In this document: positions 5,076-12,941 of the stretch, one piece after another
Position numbering within the stretch: position 1 is the first letter of the stretch
How the letters are laid out: each line of letters starts with the position of its first letter
From: JAHCHG01 sp038246645
Lineage (GTDB): Bacteria; Acidobacteriota; Blastocatellia; Pyrinomonadales; Pyrinomonadaceae
Assembly: GCA_038246645.1 (NCBI GenBank)
Contig: JBBRVS010000160.1
Coordinates: 1-13,241 of the forward strand
Length of the DNA: 13,241 nucleotides
Direction of reading: 5' to 3'
Notes under the pieces: generated by a model
What the model was told of the DNA's origin: nothing
Databases searched by the model: none
Seen by the model: the letters and a program-made list of their open reading frames with translations, nothing else
Program-made: the position numbers and the translations under genes

Positions 5076-6737
5076 ATGAACAGAATCAGAGGAATTTTTT
5101 CGGTCTATTTGATGATCGTTTTTGCATTGGTCGGTTTGGTTTCGCAAGCTGACGGACAGGTAAATCGAAACGAACGCGAAGTCCGCGATATTACGCGCCA
5201 GCTCAATAATAAAGTTGATAATTTTCAGAATGTTTTATCGAATCAGTTGCGGCGTAACTCTTCGATTGATCGGCAGGACAGAGAAAAATTGGAAGATGAT
5301 GTTCTGACTGTGAAGGACGATTTGCGCGATTTTGAAACCGAATTTAACCGCCGGCGCGAAACGGCGGACGATGTCACGAAAATTCTCGAATCGGCAAAAA
5401 CGGTCAACGATTTTATAAAATACACCAGCATTAATTCGACAACCGACAGAAGTTGGGAAGAAATAATCGTACTGCTTGACCGTCTGGCTTCTGGTTATAA
5501 TGTTAATTGGAATTGGGACGGCGGAACTCCGCAGTATTCAAATGATGACGATTATTCGGATAATAATTATCCTTCAACCGATTATCCTTCGACCGATTAT
5601 CCTTCAACCGGCGGAAATTCTTACAACGCCTCATTGACCGGAACTTATCAATTGGATAATTCAAGAAGCGAAAACACGCAGGAAATTGCCGAACGCGCGA
5701 TTCGTAACTCCAATTCGGGCAATAATCAGGCAAACCGCGAAGATTTGGAAGCCAAACTCCAATCGCCCGAACAGATTGCCATTGACGTGCGCGGAAATCA
5801 GATCACGCTCGGCACATCGCTCGCGCAACCCGTTACATTTACGGCGGACGGTCGCGATCAAACGCAAACAACCGCTGACGGCAGAACGATCCGCGTCCGC
5901 ACGACGCTTCGCGGACAGGAACTGACGGTTTCGAGTCTCGGCGGCGAAACGGATTTTACGATCACATTTATTTCGACCGAAAACGGCAGAAGTATGAAGG
6001 TCAGCCGCCGGATTACCACCGATTATCTGCGCCAGACGGTTTTTGCCGAAAGCGTCTATAACAAAACCGATGAGGTCGCCAGACTCAATGGTTACGATTT
6101 CCCGGATAACAATTCTAACAGCGGCGATTATTCGAGCAACGATCCGGGTGATAACCGCACCAATCCGAACAATTATCCGAACGGTAACAACACGGGACGG
6201 CGCGGCACTTTTATCGTGCCGGACGGAACTGTAATTACCGGAACTCTGGACAACGATATTGATACCAAGGTTTCGCAGAACAACGACCGTTTCAAAATGA
6301 CGGTGCAGTCGCCGAATCAATTTCGCGGCGCGGTCATTGACGGCTATCTTTCGGGAATAGATCGCTCCGGCAAAGTTTCGGGACGCTCGGAAGTTACATT
6401 TAATTTCCAGACAATTCGCCTGAAAAACGGTCAGTCGTATGATTTCGCGGGAAATCTGCAAAGCGTAACCGATGAAAACGGCAAAACGATCAAGATTGAT
6501 CAGGAAGGCGCGGCAAAAGGCGACAGCCAAACCAAAGAAACGATCAAACGCGGCGGCATCGGCGCAGGCATCGGCGCAATTATCGGCGCAATTGCCGGCG
6601 GCGGAAAAGGCGCGGCAATCGGCGCGATCATCGGCGGCGGCGCGGGCGCAGGTTCGGTCGTTCTGCAGGGCAAGGACGATCTGCAACTGAAAACAGGTTC
6701 GCAAATTACCGTTCAGGCTTCTTCGCCGCTTCGCTAA
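5076..6737 (+). CDS. Exported repeat-containing protein with C-terminal glycine zipper
   Basis: This encodes 553 residues. An N-terminal signal peptide is visible: basic start MNRIRG, hydrophobic core (IFSVYLMIVFALVGLVSQ), and a likely cleavage near ADGQ. Residues about 30-135 are charged and helical. A low-complexity Asn/Ser/Tyr/Asp linker includes YPSTDYPSTDYPST. A beta-rich middle follows, then a second Asn-rich linker (about 345-375). The C-terminal 180 residues start FIVPDGTVITGTLDNDI, resembling the beta domain seen in TrbI-like and other envelope proteins. A glycine zipper (GIGAGIGAIIGAIAGGGKG and onward, about 496-530) could insert into or line a membrane, and the protein ends with a short beta tail. 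It most likely sits in the periplasm or outer membrane; function is unknown. GAGGAG (5063-5068), 7 nt before the ATG, is a strong ribosome binding site. It is apparently monocistronic, with its own terminator. Confidence 0.85.
   Translation: MNRIRGIFSVYLMIVFALVGLVSQADGQVNRNEREVRDITRQLNNKVDNFQNVLSNQLRRNSSIDRQDREKLEDDVLTVKDDLRDFETEFNRRRETADDVTKILESAKTVNDFIKYTSINSTTDRSWEEIIVLLDRLASGYNVNWNWDGGTPQYSNDDDYSDNNYPSTDYPSTDYPSTGGNSYNASLTGTYQLDNSRSENTQEIAERAIRNSNSGNNQANREDLEAKLQSPEQIAIDVRGNQITLGTSLAQPVTFTADGRDQTQTTADGRTIRVRTTLRGQELTVSSLGGETDFTITFISTENGRSMKVSRRITTDYLRQTVFAESVYNKTDEVARLNGYDFPDNNSNSGDYSSNDPGDNRTNPNNYPNGNNTGRRGTFIVPDGTVITGTLDNDIDTKVSQNNDRFKMTVQSPNQFRGAVIDGYLSGIDRSGKVSGRSEVTFNFQTIRLKNGQSYDFAGNLQSVTDENGKTIKIDQEGAAKGDSQTKETIKRGGIGAGIGAIIGAIAGGGKGAAIGAIIGGGAGAGSVVLQGKDDLQLKTGSQITVQASSPLR
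5566..5610 (+). repeat. Three 15-bp tandem repeats in the exported protein gene
   Basis: ATTATCCTTCAACCG occurs three times in a row (5566, 5581, 5596), the middle copy with one change. It encodes the YPSTD pentapeptide repeat of the linker, a site prone to length change without loss of frame. Confidence 0.9.
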
Positions 6738-6757
6738 TTTGCAATTAAATTTTTGCT

Positions 6758-6790
6758 AAAAGAGCGATGTTGAACCATCGCTCTTTTTTT
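6758..6790 (+). terminator. Intrinsic terminator of the exported protein gene
   Basis: AAAAGAGCGATG-type arms (6758-6769 and 6776-6787) pair perfectly around a 6-nt loop (TTGAAC) and run into a T-tract ending at 6790, 21 nt after the stop codon. Confidence 0.9.
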
Positions 6791-6877
6791 GTTGGATGTA
6801 TCAGAAAAACAACGGTTTAACCATTGTTATTATTTTTTATTTGCATTTTATAAAAATAACTTCAATTTCCGCTGCTC

Positions 6878-6905
6878 AGATTATTGTTAAAACAAACAAT
6901 AATCT
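6878..6905. promoter_or_regulatory. Perfect inverted repeat upstream of gyrB
   Basis: AGATTATTGTT (6878-6888) and its exact reverse complement (6895-6905) are separated by 6 nt. It lies 98 nt before the preferred gyrB start and has no T-tract, so it is more like an operator or leader hairpin than a terminator. No convincing sigma-70 promoter could be assigned around it; the gap 6791-6877 is AT-rich with no other clear element. Confidence 0.5.
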
Positions 6906-7003
6906 AATAAATATCGGCATTTGCCGGCTGTCTTAATTTGCTGAAAAATGTTAAAATAAAGTCAATTATTTCATCAAAATTTAACAAAAAAGAGGTTAAT
7001 AAA

Positions 7004-9427
7004 TTGGCACAATCAAAGAAAGAAAGTTACGGGGCGGATCAAATCACGGTTTTAGAGGGACGCGACGCGGTCAGAAAACGTCCGGCGATGTATATCGGCT
7101 CAACGGGCGACATCGGTTTGCACCATCTTGTTTATGAAGTCGTAGATAATTCGGTTGATGAAGCTCTCGCCGGATATTGCGATACGATCAATGTTTCAAT
7201 CCATATAGATGATTCGGTTACGGTCATTGATAATGGGCGCGGCATTCCGGTTGATATGCACAAACAGGAAAAGCGTTCGGCGGCAGAAGTCGTGATGACG
7301 ATTCTTCACGCGGGCGGAAAATTCGATACCAATTCTTATAAGGTGTCCGGCGGTTTGCACGGTGTCGGCGTTTCCTGCGTGAACTTTTTGAGCGAAACGC
7401 TGAGACTCGAAATCTGGCGCGACGGCAAAACATATGAACAGGAATACCGCGCCGGAATTCCGGTTGCGCCGCTTAAAGAAGTCGGCACGACCAATAGACG
7501 CGGGACGAAAATCACCTTCAAACCGGACGGCGGAATTTTTGATACGACCATTTACAGTTTTGAAAGACTTTCCGAACGGCTTCGGGAAAAAGCGTTTTTA
7601 AATAAAGGAATCCGTATTTTTATCAACGACGAACGCGAAGTGCCGGAGAAAAAGCACGAATTTTATTACAAGGGCGGAATCGCCGAATTCGTCAAGCATT
7701 TAAGCAAAAACAAAAACCCGATTCACCCCGATCCGCTCTATTTTGAACAGATTGCGGAAGAACTTTCGGTCGAAGTGGCGATGCAGTATAACGACAGCTA
7801 CGACGAAAAGGTGTTCACCTTTGCCAACAATATCAACACGGTTGACGGCGGAACGCATCTGTCGGGCTTTCGCGGCGCGATCACGCGAACGGTTAATGCC
7901 TACGCGCAGAGTTCCGGACTTTTAAAGAATTTCAAAACATCGCTTTCCGGCGATGACGTGCGCGAAGGGATGGTCGCCGTAATTTCCGTTAAATTGCCTC
8001 AGCCGCAGTTTGAAGGACAAACCAAAGGCAAACTCAATTCCGACGTAAAAGGCGCGGTCGAATCGTTCTTAAACGAAAAACTCGGCGAATACTTCGAGCA
8101 GAATCCGGTCATCGCCAAAAAGATCGTCGGCAAATCGGTTGACGCGGCAAGAGCGCGCGAAGCGGCGCGAAAAGCGCGGGAAATCGTTAGAAAAAGCGCG
8201 CTCGGAACTTCGACGCTGCCCGGCAAACTCGCCGATTGTCAGGAAAAAGACCCGGCTTTATCGGAACTTTATCTTGTCGAAGGCGATTCGGCGGGCGGCT
8301 CGGCAAAGCAGGGACGCGACCGGAAAAATCAAGCGGTTTTGCCGCTCAAGGGTAAGATTCTGAACGTCGAAAAGGCGCGGTTTGATAAGATGCTCGAACA
8401 CGGCGAAATCAAGGCTCTGATCACGGCGATGGGAACGGGAATCGGCAAAGAGGATTTCGATCTGGCAAAACTCCGGTATCATAAATTAATAATTATGACT
8501 GACGCTGATGTTGATGGAAGTCACATCAGAACTCTGCTTTTGACGTTTTTCTATCGCCAGATGCCGGAACTCGTGGACAACGGGCATATTTATATCGCCC
8601 AGCCGCCGCTTTTCAAGGTCAAACGCGGGAAAAAAGAGGAATATATCAAAGACGAACCGGCAATGCTTCGCTATATGATGAAGCAGGCGACCAATGACAT
8701 CGAGATCAAATCAACGACCAACGACCGGACGTATGTCGGGCGCGAATTGACGAAACTGCTCGAACAAGTCGTCGAATATCAGAGATATTTCGACCGTTTT
8801 GTCCGCCGCTTGAATAACGATGAAAAGGTTCTGGATATTTTGATAAACGCGCTCGGCGGCTCAGAAGGCGTTTTGAAAAGGGAAAATATCAATATGCGCC
8901 AGGTGTTTGAAAACGAAGACTTGATGGCGCAGATCGAAGGCAAACTTGCCGATGCGGGTTATAAAACGGAACTCTTAAACGACGAAGAACATGGACTTTC
9001 GGAAATCGAGATTGTGACGAATTCGGGAAATCCGATTTTGTTTGACTGGAATATGGCAAGCTATGTCGAGTTTCAAAAAGCGGTCGCGCTCAAGGAAAAG
9101 CTCGAAGCGGAATTTCCCGCGCCGTTCATTTTAGGCGAAAACGGCACGAGCGAAACGATCAACAGCCGCTCGGATCTGCTCGAAAAAGTTCTCGCCACGG
9201 CGAAAAAGGATTTAACCATCCAGCGTTACAAAGGTCTGGGCGAGATGAATCCCGAACAGCTCTGGGAAACGACGATGGATCCGGCAGGTCGCACGCTTCT
9301 TCAGGTGAGAATCGAAGACGCGATTGAAACCGATGAAATTTTCACGATTCTGATGGGCGATCAGGTCGAACCGCGCCGCAAATTCATCGAAGACAACGCG
9401 CTCGACGTAAAAAATTTGGACGTTTAA
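7004..9427 (+). CDS. gyrB: DNA gyrase subunit B
   Basis: GyrB is the ATPase and TOPRIM subunit of DNA gyrase, which introduces negative supercoils with GyrA. The GHKL ATPase region has EVVDNSVDEAL (catalytic Glu45, Asn49) and GGLHGVGVSCVN. The TOPRIM domain has LVEGDSAGGSA (Glu426) and DADVDGSHIRTLL (Asp500, Asp502). QRYKGLGEMNPEQLWETTMD near the C-terminus is also diagnostic. At 807 residues it is the long form: about 160 residues between TOPRIM and the C-terminal region correspond to the insert of E. coli-type GyrB, not the short Gram-positive-type form or ParE. The frame is open from a TTG at 6938, but AGAGG (6991-6995) lies 8 nt before the TTG at 7004, and MAQSKKESYGADQITVLEG is a normal N-terminus. 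gyrA is not in the window. It is followed by its own terminator. Confidence 0.97.
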   Translation: MAQSKKESYGADQITVLEGRDAVRKRPAMYIGSTGDIGLHHLVYEVVDNSVDEALAGYCDTINVSIHIDDSVTVIDNGRGIPVDMHKQEKRSAAEVVMTILHAGGKFDTNSYKVSGGLHGVGVSCVNFLSETLRLEIWRDGKTYEQEYRAGIPVAPLKEVGTTNRRGTKITFKPDGGIFDTTIYSFERLSERLREKAFLNKGIRIFINDEREVPEKKHEFYYKGGIAEFVKHLSKNKNPIHPDPLYFEQIAEELSVEVAMQYNDSYDEKVFTFANNINTVDGGTHLSGFRGAITRTVNAYAQSSGLLKNFKTSLSGDDVREGMVAVISVKLPQPQFEGQTKGKLNSDVKGAVESFLNEKLGEYFEQNPVIAKKIVGKSVDAARAREAARKAREIVRKSALGTSTLPGKLADCQEKDPALSELYLVEGDSAGGSAKQGRDRKNQAVLPLKGKILNVEKARFDKMLEHGEIKALITAMGTGIGKEDFDLAKLRYHKLIIMTDADVDGSHIRTLLLTFFYRQMPELVDNGHIYIAQPPLFKVKRGKKEEYIKDEPAMLRYMMKQATNDIEIKSTTNDRTYVGRELTKLLEQVVEYQRYFDRFVRRLNNDEKVLDILINALGGSEGVLKRENINMRQVFENEDLMAQIEGKLADAGYKTELLNDEEHGLSEIEIVTNSGNPILFDWNMASYVEFQKAVALKEKLEAEFPAPFILGENGTSETINSRSDLLEKVLATAKKDLTIQRYKGLGEMNPEQLWETTMDPAGRTLLQVRIEDAIETDEIFTILMGDQVEPRRKFIEDNALDVKNLDV

Positions 9428-9445
9428 TTCATTTAAGCTAAAATC

Positions 9446-9497
9446 AAAAGAACACAGAGAAATGAATTTAAAATTTTAATCTCTGTGTTCTTTTTTT
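9446..9497 (+). terminator. Intrinsic terminator of gyrB
   Basis: A perfect 15-bp stem (9446-9460 with 9480-9494; core AGAACACAGAGA) with an AT-rich 19-nt loop is followed by Ts up to 9497, 19 nt after the gyrB stop. Confidence 0.9.
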
Positions 9498-9516
9498 ATC
9501 AAGATTTAGCCCAAGA

Positions 9517-9596
9517 CTCCGACCATAATTTAATGCGTTGGCAAATTTGGTCGGAGATGTAGGGCGTTCCACAGCAATCGCGCTTTTCAGCGATTG
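9517..9596. other. Two hairpins at the probable left part of the TnpB element
   Basis: CTCCGACCA (9517-9525) pairs perfectly with TGGTCGGAG (9548-9556) around a 22-nt loop, and CAATCGC (9575-9581) with GCGATTG (9590-9596) around 8 nt. IS200/IS605-family ends carry subterminal hairpins, so one of these may belong to the left end, but I could not define the boundary. No gene is seen in 9498-9717. Confidence 0.4.
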
Positions 9597-9624
9597 TTCT
9601 TCTAACGTAAATAAGGATTGGAGA

Positions 9625-9653
9625 TTGGAGAAAAGAAGTATGTTTGGTATAAT
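9625..9653 (+). promoter_or_regulatory. Extended -10 promoter for tnpB
   Basis: TGGTATAAT (9645-9653) is a perfect extended -10 element, and TTGGAG (9625-9630) lies 17 nt upstream as a weak -35. Transcription would start near 9660. This overlaps the in-frame ATG at 9640 and therefore supports the downstream ATG at 9718 as the tnpB start. Confidence 0.55.
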
Positions 9654-9717
9654 TAAAAACAGGCAAACAAGTTGCTTCAACAACCTGAATGCCCTGACGA
9701 CAATCATTAAGACGATA

Positions 9718-10914
9718 ATGAAAACCGCTTCTCAAATCATACAAAAATCCTTCAAGTTTCGCATCTGCGAACCCTCTAAAATTGTCCAAACGAATCTTGA
9801 ACAAACTCTTAATCTCTGTCGAGATTTGTATAATGCCGCGCTTCAAGAACGCCGTGATGCCTACAAACTGAATCGCATTTCGATTAACTACTACGATCAG
9901 GCGAATCAGCTTTCCGAAATTAAATCTACTAATCCTGAATATAAAGATGTCCATAGTCAGGTTTGCCAAGATGTTTTGAAGCGTGTTGATAAAGCGTTTA
10001 AGGCTTTCTTTGGACGCGCTAAAAAAGGTCAGGCAGGTTTTCCGCGTTTCAAAAGTCAAAGCCGGTTCGATAGTTTTTGCTTTCCGCAAAGTGGTTTTTC
10101 TTTGACGGGAAACAAACTTACTTTGTCTAAAATCGGCAAAGTCAAACTCAAACTTTCGCGGCAAATAATCGGCAAAGTTAAAACTCTGACAATCAAAAGA
10201 GAATGCGGAAAATGGTTTGCCGTGTTCGCCGTTGAAACTTCTGTCGAGCCGCTTGAAAAAACAGGCGAATCGGTTGGAATTGATGTTGGCGTGAGCGCAT
10301 TTGCCACTCTTTCGGACGGCACACAAATAGACAATTTCAAATACTACGAATCTACTCAAAAGAAATTGCGCGTAGCCCAAAGAACCGTTGCCAGACGAAG
10401 GAAAGGTTCTAATCGTCGTCGTAAAGCGGTTTTGCAGTTGAAAAAGATTCACCAAAAAATCAAGAATCAAAGAAACGATTTTCAACACAAAGTTTCTACA
10501 TATTTTGTCAAACAATTCGATTTGATTGCAATCGAAAAACTTTCCATTCTCGGATTGTCGAGAGGGATTCTTTCCAAACAAGTGAACGATGTCGCGTGGA
10601 GTTCGTTCTTCGCCAAATTGAAATACAAGGCTGTGAGTGCCGGTAAATCCGTTGTCGAAGTATCTCCACATTTCACCTCGCAGGATTGTTCGTCTTGCGG
10701 AAATCGCGTGAAAAAGGATTTGTCGGTTCGTGTTCATCATTGTTTGCAGTGCGGCTTAAAAATCTGTCGAGATTGGAACGCCGCGATAAATATACTTAGG
10801 CTTGGTCAGGAATTAAGTGTTCCACTTCCAAAAGAAGTAAGCCATAAGGACGTAACGTATCAGGTTGCTGAAAGCGTGTCCTTAGAATCTCCATTCATAA
10901 CCGTTTCGGTTTGA
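9718..10914 (+). CDS. tnpB: TnpB, RNA-guided nuclease of an IS605-family element
   Basis: TnpB is the OrfB protein of IS200/IS605 elements, an RNA-guided DNA nuclease and the ancestor of Cas12. It cuts the empty donor site and so helps the element persist. The product has 398 residues, full length for the family. The N-terminal OrfB helix-turn-helix region includes LNLCRDLYNAALQERRDAY. The split RuvC site is complete: Asp189 in GIDVGV, Glu273 in IAIEKLSI and Asp352 in CRDWNAAINIL. The zinc ribbon has Cys324, Cys327, Cys342 and Cys345 (CSSCGNR, CLQCGLK). The residue before the last RDxNAA is Cys rather than the usual Asp. The frame extends upstream to 9538, but that sequence contains the promoter and does not resemble TnpB. 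The last 40 codons overlap the predicted omega RNA. No lesion is visible, so it could be active. Confidence 0.92.
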   Translation: MKTASQIIQKSFKFRICEPSKIVQTNLEQTLNLCRDLYNAALQERRDAYKLNRISINYYDQANQLSEIKSTNPEYKDVHSQVCQDVLKRVDKAFKAFFGRAKKGQAGFPRFKSQSRFDSFCFPQSGFSLTGNKLTLSKIGKVKLKLSRQIIGKVKTLTIKRECGKWFAVFAVETSVEPLEKTGESVGIDVGVSAFATLSDGTQIDNFKYYESTQKKLRVAQRTVARRRKGSNRRRKAVLQLKKIHQKIKNQRNDFQHKVSTYFVKQFDLIAIEKLSILGLSRGILSKQVNDVAWSSFFAKLKYKAVSAGKSVVEVSPHFTSQDCSSCGNRVKKDLSVRVHHCLQCGLKICRDWNAAINILRLGQELSVPLPKEVSHKDVTYQVAESVSLESPFITVSV

Positions 10915-10948
10915 TTGGAGAGTGTCAATGAAATGATTGAATATATTC
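10800..10948 (+). ncRNA. Predicted omega RNA (reRNA) with guide
   Basis: TnpB uses an RNA transcribed from the 3' end of its gene and the element right end; the guide is the flanking sequence just past the end. Here the terminal structure is TCTCCA (10888-10893) paired with TGGAGA (10916-10921), enclosing AACCG (10899-10903) paired with CGGTT (10907-10911), then GTGTCAA. The guide would be about 10929-10948. The 5' limit is a guess; only the right-end hairpin is directly visible. Confidence 0.45.
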
Positions 10949-11054
10949 CGATTGACCGAAAAATTCACGCATAAAAAAAATCTCCGCTGATTTTAAGACG
11001 AATTAAAAATTTAAAAAGTTCAAGTTAAATAATTATGCGGCGAGAGAATATCTT

Positions 11055-11075
11055 GCACCTTTTTTCTCAAGGTGC
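11055..11075 (+). other. Hairpin in the leader of the Uma2 gene
   Basis: GCACCTT (11055-11061) pairs perfectly with AAGGTGC (11069-11075) around a 7-nt loop, 13 nt before the ribosome binding site AGAGGA (11088-11093). No T-tract follows. It could stabilise or attenuate the message. The rest of 10949-11054 is AT-rich and shows no gene. Confidence 0.35.
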
Positions 11076-11100
11076 CATAATTTTCATAGAGGAAAAGAAA

Positions 11101-11769
11101 ATGTCAGCAGTTTTAGATTTACCGAAAACACTTACAAAAAAGACTCCGCAAATTACAACTGAGGTTGTGGAACGAGTAACCTTAAAAGGAATAAGCTGGG
11201 AAACTTACGAGCGGATTTTGGCGGAGAATACGGAAGTAAGCAATCCGCATTTTGCTTACTGCGACGGGGAATTGGAAATTAGGGTGCTTGGCTATCAACA
11301 CGAACATTTTAAGGAAGATTTGTCGGAACTTTTAATCGAGATTGCCAGAATTTTAGAAATTGATTATCAAAGTTCCGCTTCGACCACGTTTCGTCGGGAA
11401 AAAAAACGAAAAGGAATAGAAGGCGACAACACTTTTTATTTTAGAAATGCGGAATTGATTCGCGGAAGAAAAGAGATAGATTTATTAAAAGATCCGCCGC
11501 CGGAACTAATTATTGAAATTGATATAACGCACGGTTCTTTATCGAAATTTCCGATTTTTGCGGGATTAGAAATTGAAGAAGTCTGGCGTTTTGACGGCGA
11601 AGAAGTTAAGTTTTACCGGCTTGAAAATGAAGATTACAAAGAAGTTGCGGAAAGCGTCTGTCTGCCGAATGTAAAAAGCGAAACGGTAACGAATCTGCTT
11701 TTTGCCGCACAGGAAATGAAGCGGATCGAGTGGTTGAAATTGATTCACGAAACTATTAAAAAAGTTTAG
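11101..11769 (+). CDS. Uma2 family (DUF820) PD-(D/E)XK nuclease-like protein
   Basis: This encodes 222 residues of the Uma2/DUF820 family, a restriction-endonuclease-like fold found in many copies in cyanobacteria and some other phyla, with no settled biological role. Landmarks are FAYCDGELEIRV (about 51-62), the acidic residue in EGDNTFYF (Asp109), and DPPPELIIEIDITHGSLSK (about 131-149) with the conserved Glu139 and Asp141, followed by EEVWRFDGEEVKFY. These fit the metal-binding acidic residues of the fold. The frame is open from 11035, but AGAGGA lies 7 nt before the ATG at 11101, and MSAVLDLP is a typical start. Its stop is 20 nt before nadA, so the two are probably co-transcribed, although no functional link is known. 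Confidence 0.85.
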   Translation: MSAVLDLPKTLTKKTPQITTEVVERVTLKGISWETYERILAENTEVSNPHFAYCDGELEIRVLGYQHEHFKEDLSELLIEIARILEIDYQSSASTTFRREKKRKGIEGDNTFYFRNAELIRGRKEIDLLKDPPPELIIEIDITHGSLSKFPIFAGLEIEEVWRFDGEEVKFYRLENEDYKEVAESVCLPNVKSETVTNLLFAAQEMKRIEWLKLIHETIKKV

Positions 11770-11789
11770 CAAAAAGGAAATTTGTAAAA

Positions 11790-12920
11790 ATGTCGGAAGT
11801 TTTAGAAGAAACAAGAAAAATCGAAGATTATCTGGTGATGTCGGATGAAGAAATCAGCGAGCGCATCGAATCAGCGCGAGCGGAACTCGGTTCAAGAGTA
11901 GTGATTTTAGGGCATCATTACCAACGCGATGATGTGATCAAACACGCCGATTTGACGGGCGATTCGTATCAGCTTTCGGTGATGGCGGCGGAAAGGAGCG
12001 ATGCGGAATTTATCGTTTTCTGCGGCGTGCATTTTATGGCGGAATCGGCGAGCATTTTGGGCGAAGCGCATCAGAAAGTGATTTTGCCGGATTTGGGCGC
12101 GGGCTGTTCGATGGCTGATATGGCGAATATAGATCAGGTCGAAGACGCGTGGGAGCAATTGAAAGAAATCGGCGTTTTGGATGAATTTAAGGTCGCGCCG
12201 ATGACTTATATGAATTCGACCGCCGCGATCAAAGCCTTCTGCGGGCGCAACGGCGGAGTCGTCTGCACTTCATCGAACGCCGTTCCGCTGTTTGATGTTT
12301 ATCTGAAAGAATACGACAAAATGATGTTTTTTCCCGATCAGCATTTGGGCAGAAATACCGGTCTTAAATTCGGAATTCCGCTCGATAAAATGGCGCTCTG
12401 GAATCCGCACGAAGAACTCGGCGGAAATACGGAAGAAGAATTGCGCGATGCGCGTCTTATTTTGTGGAAAGGGCATTGCTCGGTTCACAGCCGTTTCAAA
12501 CCGTGGCACGTTGACCAGATTCGCAAGGAGAACCCGGAAATGAAGGTTCTCGTTCATCCCGAATGTATGTATGAGACGGTCGAAAAATCCGACCTGAACG
12601 GTTCGACTTCGTATATAATAAATACGGTCGAAAATGCGCCGGACGGTTCCGCCTGGGCAATCGGCACGGAGCTGAATCTGGTTAATCGTTTGATCAAAAA
12701 ATATCCGAACCAAACAATCCGTCTGCTCGCGCCCGATCTGTGTATGTGCGCGACGATGTACCGGATCTCGCCGCAATCTCTGGCGTGGAGTTTAGATAAT
12801 CTTTTGAACGGTGTAGTCGTCAATGAAATCAAGGTTGACGGCGAAACCAAACAGCAGGCGACAATCGCGCTCGAACGAATGATTTCATTAACCGCCCAAA
12901 ATCAGGATAAAAAGAATTGA
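11790..12920 (+). CDS. nadA: Quinolinate synthase A
   Basis: NadA condenses iminoaspartate with dihydroxyacetone phosphate to give quinolinate in de novo NAD synthesis, using an oxygen-sensitive 4Fe-4S cluster. The N-terminal substrate-binding sequence ILGHHYQRDDVI is present. The three cluster cysteines are visible: Cys78 in VFCGVHFMAESA, Cys159 in VVCTSSNAVP and Cys259 in VHPECMYE. SYIINTVENAPDGSAWAIGT and DLCMCATMYRI are also typical. At 376 residues it is a long-form NadA with an intact reading frame. AAGGAAA (11774-11780) lies about 10 nt upstream of the ATG. The partner enzymes nadB and nadC are not in the window. After the stop, an AT-rich imperfect hairpin (12909-12918 with 12933-12942) is at best a weak terminator. 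Confidence 0.96.
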   Translation: MSEVLEETRKIEDYLVMSDEEISERIESARAELGSRVVILGHHYQRDDVIKHADLTGDSYQLSVMAAERSDAEFIVFCGVHFMAESASILGEAHQKVILPDLGAGCSMADMANIDQVEDAWEQLKEIGVLDEFKVAPMTYMNSTAAIKAFCGRNGGVVCTSSNAVPLFDVYLKEYDKMMFFPDQHLGRNTGLKFGIPLDKMALWNPHEELGGNTEEELRDARLILWKGHCSVHSRFKPWHVDQIRKENPEMKVLVHPECMYETVEKSDLNGSTSYIINTVENAPDGSAWAIGTELNLVNRLIKKYPNQTIRLLAPDLCMCATMYRISPQSLAWSLDNLLNGVVVNEIKVDGETKQQATIALERMISLTAQNQDKKN

Positions 12921-12941
12921 CTTTTTTTGCAGAATTCCTTT

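Larger units (their letters stand above)
9600..10928 (+). mobile_element. IS200/IS605-family element, IS1341-type (tnpB only)
   Basis: The element contains a single TnpB gene and no Y1 transposase (TnpA), so it would need TnpA in trans to move. The right end is well marked: after the imperfect hairpin 10888-10921 the sequence ends GTGTCAA, with TCAA at 10925-10928, the kind of tetranucleotide cleaved at the right end of IS608-type elements. The left boundary is approximate: I set it at 9600, after the left hairpins and before the promoter, and it could be up to 90 bases either way. It is inserted between the gyrB terminator and the Uma2-nadA pair, in the same direction as both, and disrupts no recognisable gene. 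Confidence 0.6.

Noticed and set aside
5661..6704. Long open frame of 347 codons on the minus strand
   Set aside because: It lies wholly antisense to the exported protein gene, has low-complexity Ala/Arg/Asp-rich translation, and no ribosome binding site; it reflects the codon bias of the real gene.
6938..7003. N-terminal extension of GyrB by 22 residues
   Set aside because: AGAGG is placed 8 nt before the TTG at 7004 and the shorter product has the normal GyrB start.
9538..9717. N-terminal extension of TnpB by 60 residues
   Set aside because: The region contains a perfect extended -10 promoter and hairpins, and the extra residues do not resemble TnpB; the ATG at 9718 fits the family.
9499..10740. 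413-codon open frame on the minus strand opposite tnpB
   Set aside because: The plus-strand TnpB has all family motifs; the antisense product resembles nothing and is a codon-bias shadow.
10933..10974. Thirteen-codon open frame after the TnpB right end
   Set aside because: Too short, no ribosome binding site, and it begins in the predicted guide sequence.
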